Source: Deltaproteobacteria bacterium UBA5205
GTDB taxonomy: Bacteria; Desulfobacterota; Syntrophorhabdia; Syntrophorhabdales; Syntrophorhabdaceae
Direction of reading: 5' to 3'
DNA: 51,412 bases
Assembly: GCA_002412715.1 (NCBI GenBank)
Contig: DHVP01000017.1
Span: 1 to 51,412 of the forward strand
This document shows positions 16,754 to 24,300 of this stretch, in pieces; within the stretch, counting starts at the first letter, position 1; the number at the start of each line of letters is the position of its first letter. The notes beneath the pieces were generated by a model, which saw only the letters and a program-made list of their open reading frames with translations, had not been told where the DNA came from and made no database searches. The position numbers and the translations under genes were made by a program.

Positions 16754-17556
16754 GTTTTCTTGAAAGAGTGTTGGAGGAAAAGAGGGCACTCTTGCCCGAA
16801 AAGAAAAAAGCGATGCCCGTAAGCAGACTCCTTTCATTGACGGACCCAAACAGGCGCAGGCGCGGCTTTTTCACCTCCTTTGCCCATCGCTTCACCGGGC
16901 CGCCAAAGATCATCGCCGAGATCAAGAGGTCTTCGCCATCGCGCGGCGCACTTTCTGTCCCGGCGGAAGACATCGCGGGAACCATCCGCGCCTACGAACG
17001 CGGCGGTGCCGAAGCGCTTTCCATCCTGACGGAGAAATCCCATTTCGGCGGTTCCCTCGACGACCTGGCCCTTGCAAGAAAGCTCACGGCCCTGCCCGTC
17101 CTGAGAAAGGATTTCATCGTCGACGCCTACGAACTCTACGAGACGGCCGCCTTCGGTGCCGACGCGGTGCTTCTCATCACCGAGGCCCTCGAAACGAAAG
17201 TAATTGAAGACCTCGCGGCGCTCGCGGCGCTCCTCAACCTCGACGTGCTTCTCGAAATCCACAGTCTGAGGTCCTTCGAAAAGATCGACCATATAAGGGG
17301 TGTTCTCACAGGCGTCAACAGCAGGGACCTGGAGACGCTGACCATCGACCTCGCCAGGTCCCATGATGTCGTGGCCGCCATGCCCAAGGACCGCCCCGTC
17401 ATCGTCGAGAGCGGCATAAATACCGGCTCCGACATCGACCTTTTTCACGACCTCGGCGTCTCGGGATTTCTTATAGGCACATCCCTGATGACGTCATCCG
17501 ATCCGGCCGGGACGCTCAGGAAGTTGATGTACGGAAAGGAGAACGAAGATGGATGA
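16750..17556 (+). CDS. trpC: Indole-3-glycerol-phosphate synthase
   Basis: Closes the indole ring from carboxyphenylaminodeoxyribulose phosphate. A 268-residue single-domain TrpC (not fused to TrpF): IIAEIKRSSPSRG, SILTEKSHFGGSLDDL, PVLRKDFIVDAYELYE, GVNSRDLETL, VESGINT and GFLIGTSLM, with the catalytic Lys and Glu residues in these motifs. Its last bases overlap a strong ribosome site and ATG (17549) that no longer leads into trpF because of the repeat element downstream. Confidence 0.95.
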   Translation: MSFLERVLEEKRALLPEKKKAMPVSRLLSLTDPNRRRRGFFTSFAHRFTGPPKIIAEIKRSSPSRGALSVPAEDIAGTIRAYERGGAEALSILTEKSHFGGSLDDLALARKLTALPVLRKDFIVDAYELYETAAFGADAVLLITEALETKVIEDLAALAALLNLDVLLEIHSLRSFEKIDHIRGVLTGVNSRDLETLTIDLARSHDVVAAMPKDRPVIVESGINTGSDIDLFHDLGVSGFLIGTSLMTSSDPAGTLRKLMYGKENEDG

Positions 17557-17575
17557 CAAGAACGGGCTCAGGGTC
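17549..17575 (+). pseudogene. Relict 5' end of trpF, cut off by repeat element
   Basis: ATG 17549 sits seven bases after AAGGAG (17536-17541) and overlaps the end of trpC by eight bases, exactly like the other junctions of this operon. It encodes MDDKNGLRV and then runs into the palindromic repeat, dying at 17794. The present trpF core begins IRVKICG, so GLRV here looks like the original lead-in to the first beta strand of TrpF. That the two were once continuous is inference. Confidence 0.45.
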
Positions 17576-17591
17576 GGCACCCCACCCCCGT

Positions 17592-17756
17592 CGTCATTCC
17601 GGCGAAGGCCGGAACCCAGGAGAGATTACGAACCGGGAATCATTACGCAACGAAGCATCGGACATCTCCTTTTCGCGACTGCACGTTGTCACCTTATATC
17701 TATACTCCCTGCCGAGACACGGGTGTTCCTGGGTTCCGGCCTTCGCCGGAATGACG
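17592..17756. repeat. Palindromic repeat element (MITE-like) between trpC and trpF
   Basis: Perfect 29-bp inverted repeats: 17592-17620 starting CGTCATTCCGGCGAAGGCC and its exact reverse complement at 17728-17756, with 107 bases between. Each arm is also partly self-complementary (CCGGCGAAGGCCGG). The CGTCATTCCGG...CCGGAATGACG ends are typical of dispersed repeats in many proteobacterial genomes. No transposase is encoded. It interrupts the only non-overlapping junction in the operon. Single ends of the same type appear at 4418-4429 and 50799-50810. Confidence 0.85.
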
Positions 17757-17786
17757 AACGGAGGTTTGCCGCTGTTCGGAGGTTGA

Positions 17787-18485
17787 ATGAGTAGACCGTC
17801 CGGAGAGATCGAAACCTTCACAATGAAGAAGAAGCATCTTTCTCTGAATCTCGAGTCCCGCGCCCTGTTCCCCACCTCTATCCGGGTTAAGATCTGCGGC
17901 ATTACGAACAAAGAGGATGCCTTTCTTGCCGCCGACCTTGGCGCCTTCGCCCTGGGCTTTGTCTTCTTTCGAAGGAGCAAACGCTTCATCGCCCCTGATG
18001 GAGCCCGTAGAATCATTGAGGCCCTGCCGTCGTCTATCGTCAAGGTCGGTGTTTTTGTGGAAGAGACGCCTGATGAGGTCATGGAGTTGAAGCGCCACTG
18101 CGGTCTCGACTGCGTGCAGATTTACGATGCGGACAGCTGGACAGCCGCCGGATATACCGTCAACGGCTCGATCATTGCGGCACGGAGGGTTACGTCGAAA
18201 GACGATGTGGAACGGGCAAGAAAGATCCCCTATCTTCCTCTTTTCGATACGGGTCTCACCGGTTCATGGGGAGGCACCGGCGCATGCTTCGACTGGAGAT
18301 TCCTCGAGGGATTCGACAGGCCGTACATCCTGGCTGGAGGCATAAAAGCGGACAACGTTGAGGACGCGGTCCGGCTCGGGCCGTGGGCCATAGACATCGC
18401 CTCGTCGGTGGAAAGCCGGCCCGGAAAGAAAGACCCCGAAAAAATGCGGGCGCTCTTTAAGCGTCTTGAAGCGAGGGTATCGTGA
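17787..18485 (+). CDS. trpF: Phosphoribosylanthranilate isomerase
   Basis: Amadori isomerisation of phosphoribosylanthranilate, third Trp step. The conserved protein starts at about residue 33 with VKICGITNKEDA (catalytic Cys) and continues with ALGFVFFRRSKRF, VGVFVEE, LPLFDTG and ILAGGIKADNV (second catalytic Asp in the FDTG segment). The 32 residues ahead have no counterpart in the family. ATG 17787 has GGAGG four bases upstream and lies 30 bases after the repeat element; ATG 17823 is an alternative. The extension seems to have been recruited after the original start was separated by the repeat. It overlaps trpB by four bases. Confidence 0.92.
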   Translation: MSRPSGEIETFTMKKKHLSLNLESRALFPTSIRVKICGITNKEDAFLAADLGAFALGFVFFRRSKRFIAPDGARRIIEALPSSIVKVGVFVEETPDEVMELKRHCGLDCVQIYDADSWTAAGYTVNGSIIAARRVTSKDDVERARKIPYLPLFDTGLTGSWGGTGACFDWRFLEGFDRPYILAGGIKADNVEDAVRLGPWAIDIASSVESRPGKKDPEKMRALFKRLEARVS

Positions 18486-19657
18486 AAAAGAAACGAGGTT
18501 ATTTCGGACAGTTCGGCGGTATGTTCGTCCCTGAGACGCTCATTCCCGCCCTTTACGAGTTGCAGGAGCGTTTTGCCGCCCTGTCGCGGGACAGCGAATT
18601 CAAAGATGCCCTTCGTCATTACCTTGCCGAATATGTGGGCAGGCCGACGCCGCTCTATTACGCGGGCAATCTTTCAAAGAGGCTCGGCATGAAGCTCTAT
18701 CTCAAACGCGAGGACCTCTGCCACACCGGGGCCCACAAGATCAACAACGCCATCGGCCAGGTACTCCTTGCAAAGACGATCGGGAAGGAGCGGGTCATAG
18801 CCGAGACCGGGGCCGGCCAGCACGGGGTGGCAACCGCCACCGCGGCGGCCCTCATGGGTATGGAGTGCAAGGTCTATATGGGTGAAGAGGACATGAAAAG
18901 ACAGGAGCCGAATGTCAGCCGGATGCGAATACTCGGGGCACAGGTCGCGGGTGTTGCGCAGGGTACCCGAACCCTGAAAGACGCCATCAACGAGGCCCTT
19001 CGCGACTGGGTAACCAACGTCAGGACCACGCACTACGTTCTGGGGACCGTTTTCGGACCCCATCCCTACCCCACTATGGTCAAGGAATTCGTATCCGTTA
19101 TCGGCAGGGAGGCAATCGCGCAGGTGAAAAGGGCAGAGGGTCGGCTGCCCGACGCCATCGTCGCCTGTGTCGGCGGCGGAAGCAACTCCATGGGGATCTT
19201 TGCGCCTTTCATCGCCCACGGGGACGTCAAGCTTATTGGTGTCGAAGCGGGAGGTTTCGGGATCGAATCGGGCAAGCACGCCGCGCGGTTTGCGACGGGA
19301 AAGATCGGCGTCTTCCAGGGCACGAGGAGTTATGTCCTTCAGGACGACAACGGCCAGGTGCTCGCCACTCACAGCGTATCGGCCGGTCTCGATTACGCCA
19401 GCGTCGGTCCGGAACACAGTTTCTTAAGGGAGACAAAAAGGGCGCACTACAGCCACGTCAAGGACGATGAGGCCCTCGAGGCCTTCCACCTCCTTGCACG
19501 GGAGGAAGGGATCATCCCGGCGCTTGAAAGCAGCCACGCCCTGGCGTACGTGGTGAAACACGCACCGTCGTTTCGCGGCAAGCTCGTCATCGTCAATCTT
19601 TCCGGCCGGGGGGATAAGGACCTGGCACACGTGGAAGGCCTGGAGGCTAAACTATGA
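18482..19657 (+). CDS. trpB: Tryptophan synthase beta chain
   Basis: PLP enzyme joining indole and serine to Trp. The 391-residue protein is the standard TrpB1 type: YFGQFGGMFVPE at the N-terminus, RPTPLYYA, KREDLCHTGAHKINN with the PLP lysine, ETGAGQHGVATA, GGGSNSMGIF for the cofactor phosphate, and HSVSAGLDYASVGPEH. It begins with GTG overlapping the trpF TGA and its stop overlaps the trpA ATG. Confidence 0.96.
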   Translation: MKKKRGYFGQFGGMFVPETLIPALYELQERFAALSRDSEFKDALRHYLAEYVGRPTPLYYAGNLSKRLGMKLYLKREDLCHTGAHKINNAIGQVLLAKTIGKERVIAETGAGQHGVATATAAALMGMECKVYMGEEDMKRQEPNVSRMRILGAQVAGVAQGTRTLKDAINEALRDWVTNVRTTHYVLGTVFGPHPYPTMVKEFVSVIGREAIAQVKRAEGRLPDAIVACVGGGSNSMGIFAPFIAHGDVKLIGVEAGGFGIESGKHAARFATGKIGVFQGTRSYVLQDDNGQVLATHSVSAGLDYASVGPEHSFLRETKRAHYSHVKDDEALEAFHLLAREEGIIPALESSHALAYVVKHAPSFRGKLVIVNLSGRGDKDLAHVEGLEAKL

Positions 19658-20505
19658 AGCGCATCACACATCTTCTCACCACCCTCACCGCCGGTGGACA
19701 AAAGGCATTCATCCCTTACATCACCGCGGGAGATCCCGATTGTGCCGATACCCTTCGGGTCCTCCACGTCCTTGAAGCGCAGGGCGCCGACATTGTGGAG
19801 ATAGGCGTGCCTTTCTCCGACCCCATGGCCGACGGGCCTGTCATTGAGGCTGCCATGGAAAGGGCTCTCAAGAGCGGAACCACCCTGGGGGACATCTTGA
19901 GGACAGTGCACGAGTTCAGGAAAACTTCATCGCTGCCGGTGGTCCTCATGGGGTACTTCAACCCCTTTCACGCCTACGGTATCGAACGCTTTGCGGCAGA
20001 CGCAGGCGATGCAGGGGTGGACGCGGTGCTCACGGTAGACCTGCCGCCGGAGGAGGCCGGTGAGTTCTCCGCAATGCTGAGAAAACAGGGCATGGCATCG
20101 ATCTTTCTCGCCACCCCGCTGACCGATACAAAAAGAATGGCCGTGCTGAAGAAGATGGCGCAGGCCTTCATCTACCTCGTTTCTGTGACCGGTATAACAG
20201 GTGAACGCGACGGCCTTCCCGCGGGACTCGCCACAAAGGCGAAAGAGCTCAAGGAAGAAATTGGGTTGCCCGTGGTCCTCGGCTTCGGCATATCGGGCCC
20301 GCCGATGGTCAGGCAGTATCACGATATCGTCGACGGCTTCGTCGTCGGAAGCGCCATCGTCAAGAGATGGGAAGAGGCGGCTCGCAATCCGGCGAAGTTT
20401 GAGGAACTCAAGACTTTCATCACCTCCATGGCGCGCGAATGCCACAGGAATGATATCGGGTCGTGTCTCGTCCGCTCATACCCCGATGGGCAGCACAAGC
20501 AATGA
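19654..20505 (+). CDS. trpA: Tryptophan synthase alpha chain
   Basis: Cleaves indole-3-glycerol phosphate to indole and glyceraldehyde 3-phosphate, passing indole to TrpB. The 283 residues contain the catalytic Glu in DIVEIGVPFSDPMADGP and Asp in VLTVDLPPEE, plus GYFNPFHAYG, VSVTGITG and LGFGIS. Last gene of the operon. The C-terminal about 20 residues extend past the usual end. No strong terminator is visible in the 71 bases before the convergent recombinase-like gene. Confidence 0.95.
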   Translation: MKRITHLLTTLTAGGQKAFIPYITAGDPDCADTLRVLHVLEAQGADIVEIGVPFSDPMADGPVIEAAMERALKSGTTLGDILRTVHEFRKTSSLPVVLMGYFNPFHAYGIERFAADAGDAGVDAVLTVDLPPEEAGEFSAMLRKQGMASIFLATPLTDTKRMAVLKKMAQAFIYLVSVTGITGERDGLPAGLATKAKELKEEIGLPVVLGFGISGPPMVRQYHDIVDGFVVGSAIVKRWEEAARNPAKFEELKTFITSMARECHRNDIGSCLVRSYPDGQHKQ

Positions 20506-20576
20506 TAAAATGAGTGCAGGTCGGATCATCTTTATGGATACTCCTGATCGGGATTTCGCCGGAGAAAGTTGGCAGA

Positions 20577-21602
20577 TTACGCGCCGGGGGACAGGCCGTC
20601 GACTGCGTTCGATGTTCTGCACGCGCATGAGACAAGCCGTTCGCCGCACCTGGGGCATCGCTCTATGTAGCAGTCGTCGTGATGAAAGCCACCCGGCGCG
20701 ACACCGCACCTCGGGCACCGGCCCGTTTCGTCCACCGGGTAGGGAACGCGGGGATGCGATTCCCCGTTCGGATAATCGATATATCCGCCCGCGCAGGTGG
20801 TCGTCCGGGGGTCATGCATGTTCTTGCCGCAATGCCGGCACAGAAGCACCTCGACGGTTTCCTGAAATTGCACCGGTGCTGCATTTTGTGGCGGCGCTGC
20901 CGGCGGCATATCGCTCTTTCTTGACTCTTTCTCTACCGGGGCGGCGCCCTGCCCGGTATCTTTCCTGGTCTCCCGCACCGGCTTTTCCTTTTTTGCCACC
21001 ACTATCTTTCGCGTTCTCAGGTAGCTCGCCAGGTTGGTCGGCGAGGTCTCAAGGATCCGTGCCAGCGACGTCTTGCTCACCCCTTTTGACAGATATTCGA
21101 TAATAAGTTCTTTCCTGCCGTCGAGTTTTGACGAGGAGATGCTCCCTTTCGGCCTTCCCAGCACTACGCCTTCCTTTTTCTTTTGCGCAAGGGCCCCCTT
21201 GATGCGCCGGGAAGTAAGGTCCTTTTCCACCGAGACCAGTGTATCGAAAAGGGCGGTCGCGGCCTTCGACGAACCGTCCCCGGGACCGTTCAGATCGATG
21301 CCCTGCCTGGCGGCAACGAACCGTATGCCCTTTTCTGAAAGACCGCCTACCATAGTAATGATATCGGAAATATCAGTACCCATACAGGCAAGATCCGCAA
21401 TAACCACAACATCCCACCGATTGACATGGGAAAAGAGCTCCTTTACCCTGAGGGTGCGTTCCTTTCTGGCGGAAGGGACCTCCACGGTGATGTAATTGTC
21501 TATGCGAAGATTCCTGCTCCCCGCATATTCCTCTATGATTGACCTCTGTGATGCTGCATCGTCATCGTCCGCACATGTCAGCAAGTATGCTATGTTCGCC
21601 AT
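20577..21602 (-). CDS. Serine-recombinase-like protein with inactivated catalytic site and zinc ribbons
   Basis: A 341-residue protein. Residues 1-140 align with the resolvase catalytic domain, but the key residues are lost: against gamma-delta resolvase, Arg8 is Leu and Ser10 is Cys (YLLTCA for YARVST), and the LDRLGR motif is LACMGT, removing Asp67, Arg68 and Arg71. Residues about 150-195 keep the resolvase hinge and helix-turn-helix (GRPKGS, LDGRKELI, SLARILETS). The C-terminus has zinc-ribbon cysteine pairs (CRHCGKN, CPRCGV, CPRCGERL). It is probably a DNA-binding regulator rather than a recombinase. The AT-rich upstream region has an inverted repeat CATTAAA (21692-21698) / TTTAATG (21707-21713), a possible self-regulatory site. 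Confidence 0.8.
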   Translation of the reverse strand: MANIAYLLTCADDDDAASQRSIIEEYAGSRNLRIDNYITVEVPSARKERTLRVKELFSHVNRWDVVVIADLACMGTDISDIITMVGGLSEKGIRFVAARQGIDLNGPGDGSSKAATALFDTLVSVEKDLTSRRIKGALAQKKKEGVVLGRPKGSISSSKLDGRKELIIEYLSKGVSKTSLARILETSPTNLASYLRTRKIVVAKKEKPVRETRKDTGQGAAPVEKESRKSDMPPAAPPQNAAPVQFQETVEVLLCRHCGKNMHDPRTTTCAGGYIDYPNGESHPRVPYPVDETGRCPRCGVAPGGFHHDDCYIERCPRCGERLVSCACRTSNAVDGLSPGA

Positions 21603-21850
21603 GGTTCATCCCTCACTACAAAAATTTGAAACGACGTTTCCCTGGTGGATTTGACAAAGCTGCAGATACGTTTTTTATAGTACATATTTGGCATTAAAGC
21701 CATACTTTTAATGGTCGACATTATACCATTGAATAGTCATCATCTCTATTGGTGCTCTGTATCCGGTTCATCATACAGGGGAAGTATACCACGCCATCAC
21801 CCACAGATTGCGTACAGATGAAAGAATTCGTCCAACGATTCTCGCGGCCC

Positions 21851-22339
21851 CTATGAGGCGCAATCCGACGGATCGCCCTTAAGTTTTGCAAGTGCATGGG
21901 GGATAGCGGCCATGACAAATCCGAGACATTCACTGGCGGCCTTCCGGCTGCCGGGCAGGTTTATTACGATGCTGTTGCGGCGGATGCCGCAGATTGCACG
22001 GGAGATTATAGCATGGGGTGTAATCTTGTAGCTTTCCGCGCGCATGATCTCGGCAAAACCGGGCAGGTCGCGGTCAATAACGGCACGTGTCGCTTCAGGG
22101 GTCACATCGCGGGGGGAAAGACCTGTCCCTCCCGTTGTGACGACGACGTCCGCGCCTTCCTGATCGATGGCACGGATTATGGCGTCGGCAATGAGGTCGG
22201 CCTCATCGGGCACAATGACGATGTCACCGACGATAAAATCCTTCTCGAGGGCTTGTTTGAGGGCCGGGCCGCTCGTATCGACGCGTTCCCCGCGCGAGCC
22301 TTTGTCGCTGACCGTTATAACATGGGCACGATAACTCAT
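21851..22339 (-). CDS. mog: Molybdopterin adenylyltransferase (MogA/MoaB family)
   Basis: Activates molybdopterin by adenylation before molybdate insertion by MoeA. The 162 residues carry the family motifs VITVSDKGSRGERVDTSGP, VVVTTGGTGLSPRDVTPEAT and INLPGSRKAASECL. Last gene of the six-gene minus-strand molybdenum cofactor operon; its start overlaps the MOSC gene stop by four bases. MogA and MoaB are hard to separate by eye, so the symbol follows the operon role. Confidence 0.88.
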   Translation of the reverse strand: MSYRAHVITVSDKGSRGERVDTSGPALKQALEKDFIVGDIVIVPDEADLIADAIIRAIDQEGADVVVTTGGTGLSPRDVTPEATRAVIDRDLPGFAEIMRAESYKITPHAIISRAICGIRRNSIVINLPGSRKAASECLGFVMAAIPHALAKLKGDPSDCAS

Positions 22340-22773
22340 GGGACAACCTCGAACTCGTCTCCTACGGAGATCTCTCCGTCTGTGAGCACCTCGGTGAATA
22401 TACCTTCACGGGGCATGACGCAATCTCCAACGGCCTGGAAGATGGCACAGCGTGTGTGGCATTCCTTGCCGATCTGGGTCACCCGGAGAAGCACGCCGCG
22501 TGACGTCCTGAGGTTGGTCCCCACGGGCAATTCATAGAGGACAATCCCCTCCGTGGTAAGGTTCTCGGCGAAGTCTCCGGCCGTGACATCAAGGCCTTTC
22601 GCCCTGATCTTTTCGATGCTTTCCTGTCCCAGCAGACTAACCTGGCGGTGCATGAAACCTGCGTGGGCGTCGCCGGCCAGACCCTTATCCTTCAAGAGCC
22701 GGCACGTTCCAATATTGTGTTTCTTTTCGCCCTTGCCTTCACTGATATTTACAGAGATGATCCTGCCCTTCAT
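22336..22773 (-). CDS. MOSC-domain protein
   Basis: A 145-residue stand-alone MOSC domain (molybdenum cofactor sulfurase C-terminal type): GLAGDAHAGFMHRQVSLLG near the start, DFAENLTTEG in the middle, and a conserved Cys in IGKECHTRCAIFQAVGDC. MOSC domains bind or transfer the molybdenum cofactor or its sulfur ligand. Placed between moaC and mog with ATGA-type overlaps at both ends, it is likely to act in cofactor sulfuration or carrying, but the substrate is unknown. Confidence 0.85.
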   Translation of the reverse strand: MKGRIISVNISEGKGEKKHNIGTCRLLKDKGLAGDAHAGFMHRQVSLLGQESIEKIRAKGLDVTAGDFAENLTTEGIVLYELPVGTNLRTSRGVLLRVTQIGKECHTRCAIFQAVGDCVMPREGIFTEVLTDGEISVGDEFEVVP

Positions 22774-23264
22774 ATTGGTCTTTCCGGCTCCTTCCTTTTG
22801 TAGGCCCCGCTTTTCCCTCCACTCTTCCCGACGAGAAAGAACGGACCGAGTTCAATACCCTTGTCGACCGCCTTGCACATGTCGTAGATGGTGAGTCCCA
22901 CAACCATGGCGCAGGTGAGGGCCTCCATCTCGACCCCGGTTTGTCCCCTGGTCTTTACCGTGGACGTGATCTCAACGGTGTGCTGCCCGTCATCGAAGGC
23001 ATAGTCGACATCGATATGGGTGATGGCCAGCGGATGACACAGGGGGATAAGTTCGTGCGTCTTCTTCGCCGCCATGATCCCGGCGATTTTGGCCACCGTG
23101 AAGATGTCTCCCTTCGGACCGCTTCCCCCCTTTATGAGGTCATACGTCTCGCGTGCCATCATCACCCTTCCGGACGCCACCGCCTCCCGCTCAGTCTCTT
23201 TCTTCTGAGTAACATCCACCATCCGGGCATTACCTTTGCTGTCGACATGACTCAATTTAACCAA
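22770..23264 (-). CDS. moaC: Cyclic pyranopterin monophosphate synthase
   Basis: Second step of molybdopterin synthesis, acting on the MoaA product. The 164-residue protein has MVDVTQKKETEREAVA, the KGDIFTVAKIAGIMAAKKT strand, HELIPLCHPL (substrate pocket), GVEMEALT and YDMCKAVDKG. The last residues are Gly/Lys-rich. Overlaps the MOSC gene by four bases; 52 bases separate it from moaA. Confidence 0.95.
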   Translation of the reverse strand: MVKLSHVDSKGNARMVDVTQKKETEREAVASGRVMMARETYDLIKGGSGPKGDIFTVAKIAGIMAAKKTHELIPLCHPLAITHIDVDYAFDDGQHTVEITSTVKTRGQTGVEMEALTCAMVVGLTIYDMCKAVDKGIELGPFFLVGKSGGKSGAYKRKEPERPI

Positions 23265-23316
23265 AATAAAACCCCCATAATCTCACCCATCACCTATTAC
23301 CCATCACCTGTATTTT

Positions 23317-24300
23317 TCATCCCCCTATATTCCTCAGGGTTCTCTGGCATTTCTTTATTGCGCCCATTTCGAGCTTTTTTTCCGGTTTGACCTTCACGAC
23401 GTTTACGATGAATTCCCTGATCTCTTCATCGCTTTTGCCGGACCTCAGGAGCGCCCTAACGTCATACTCCACGTCCGAGAAGAGGCACGGGCGAATCATG
23501 CCTCTGGATGTCAGCCTGATCCTGTTGCACTCCGCGCAGATATGGCTGGAAACGGGGCTGATGAAACCGATCCTGCCGGAACCCCCGCCTATATCGTATA
23601 CCTTCGCCGGCCCTTTCCCGGGCCTCATCGACGGGATAAGCTCGAATTTCTGTCGAATGACATCTTCTATCTGCCTCGATGTGATGATGTCGGTAGATTT
23701 CCACAGCGAGGTGTCTCCGAAGGGCATAAACTCGATGAACCTGATCTCGTGGTCCCATTTACGGGCAATGTGGACAAAATCGAGTATTTCGTCGTCGTTG
23801 AAACCTTTGATGATGACGGTGTTGATCTTGATCGGGTTCAGGCCGCTGCATGTTGCCTTCTTGATGCTCTCTATCACTCTGTCAAAGGCATCGACGCAGG
23901 TGATCCAGGCAAATCTGTCTTTTCTCAGGGTATCTAGGCTGATATTGATGCGCTTGAGACCGGCCTCCTTCAGTTCCTCGAGGTTGTCGGCGAGAAGGAC
24001 CGCGTTCGTCGTGAGGCTTATGTCGGCAATCCCTTCGATACCGCCAAGCTCCTTCAGAAGGTGCGGCAGTCCTTTTCTGGTGAGAGGTTCTCCGCCGGTG
24101 AGACGCACCTTTTTGACACCCATCGAGGCACATATCCTGACAAAACGGATGATCTCTTCATAGGAAAGGACTTCCGTGTGGGGGATAAAGGGAAAATCGC
24201 CGTCGACGCAGTATCTGCACCGGAGATTGCACCGGTCCGTGACGGAAATGCGGACGTAATCGATCACCCTGTTATAATCGTCGACAAGCATCGATATCAT
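23317..24300 (-). CDS. moaA: GTP 3',8-cyclase
   Basis: Radical SAM enzyme that starts molybdopterin synthesis from GTP. The 327 residues include the N-terminal [4Fe-4S] site CNLRCRYC within DRCNLRCRYC, VRLTGGEPL for SAM, SLTTNAVLL, and the C-terminal cluster cysteines in HICAECNRIRLTSRGMIRPC. The usual GG C-terminus is present (NIGG). The ATG at 24300 overlaps the upstream moeA-PBP stop (ATGA type); a second in-frame ATG at 24291 is possible. Confidence 0.95.
   Translation of the reverse strand: MISMLVDDYNRVIDYVRISVTDRCNLRCRYCVDGDFPFIPHTEVLSYEEIIRFVRICASMGVKKVRLTGGEPLTRKGLPHLLKELGGIEGIADISLTTNAVLLADNLEELKEAGLKRINISLDTLRKDRFAWITCVDAFDRVIESIKKATCSGLNPIKINTVIIKGFNDDEILDFVHIARKWDHEIRFIEFMPFGDTSLWKSTDIITSRQIEDVIRQKFELIPSMRPGKGPAKVYDIGGGSGRIGFISPVSSHICAECNRIRLTSRGMIRPCLFSDVEYDVRALLRSGKSDEEIREFIVNVVKVKPEKKLEMGAIKKCQRTLRNIGG

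Noticed and set aside
20506..20576. Terminator of the trp operon
   Set aside because: Only weak complementarity (GATCA/TGATC) and no T-run were seen.
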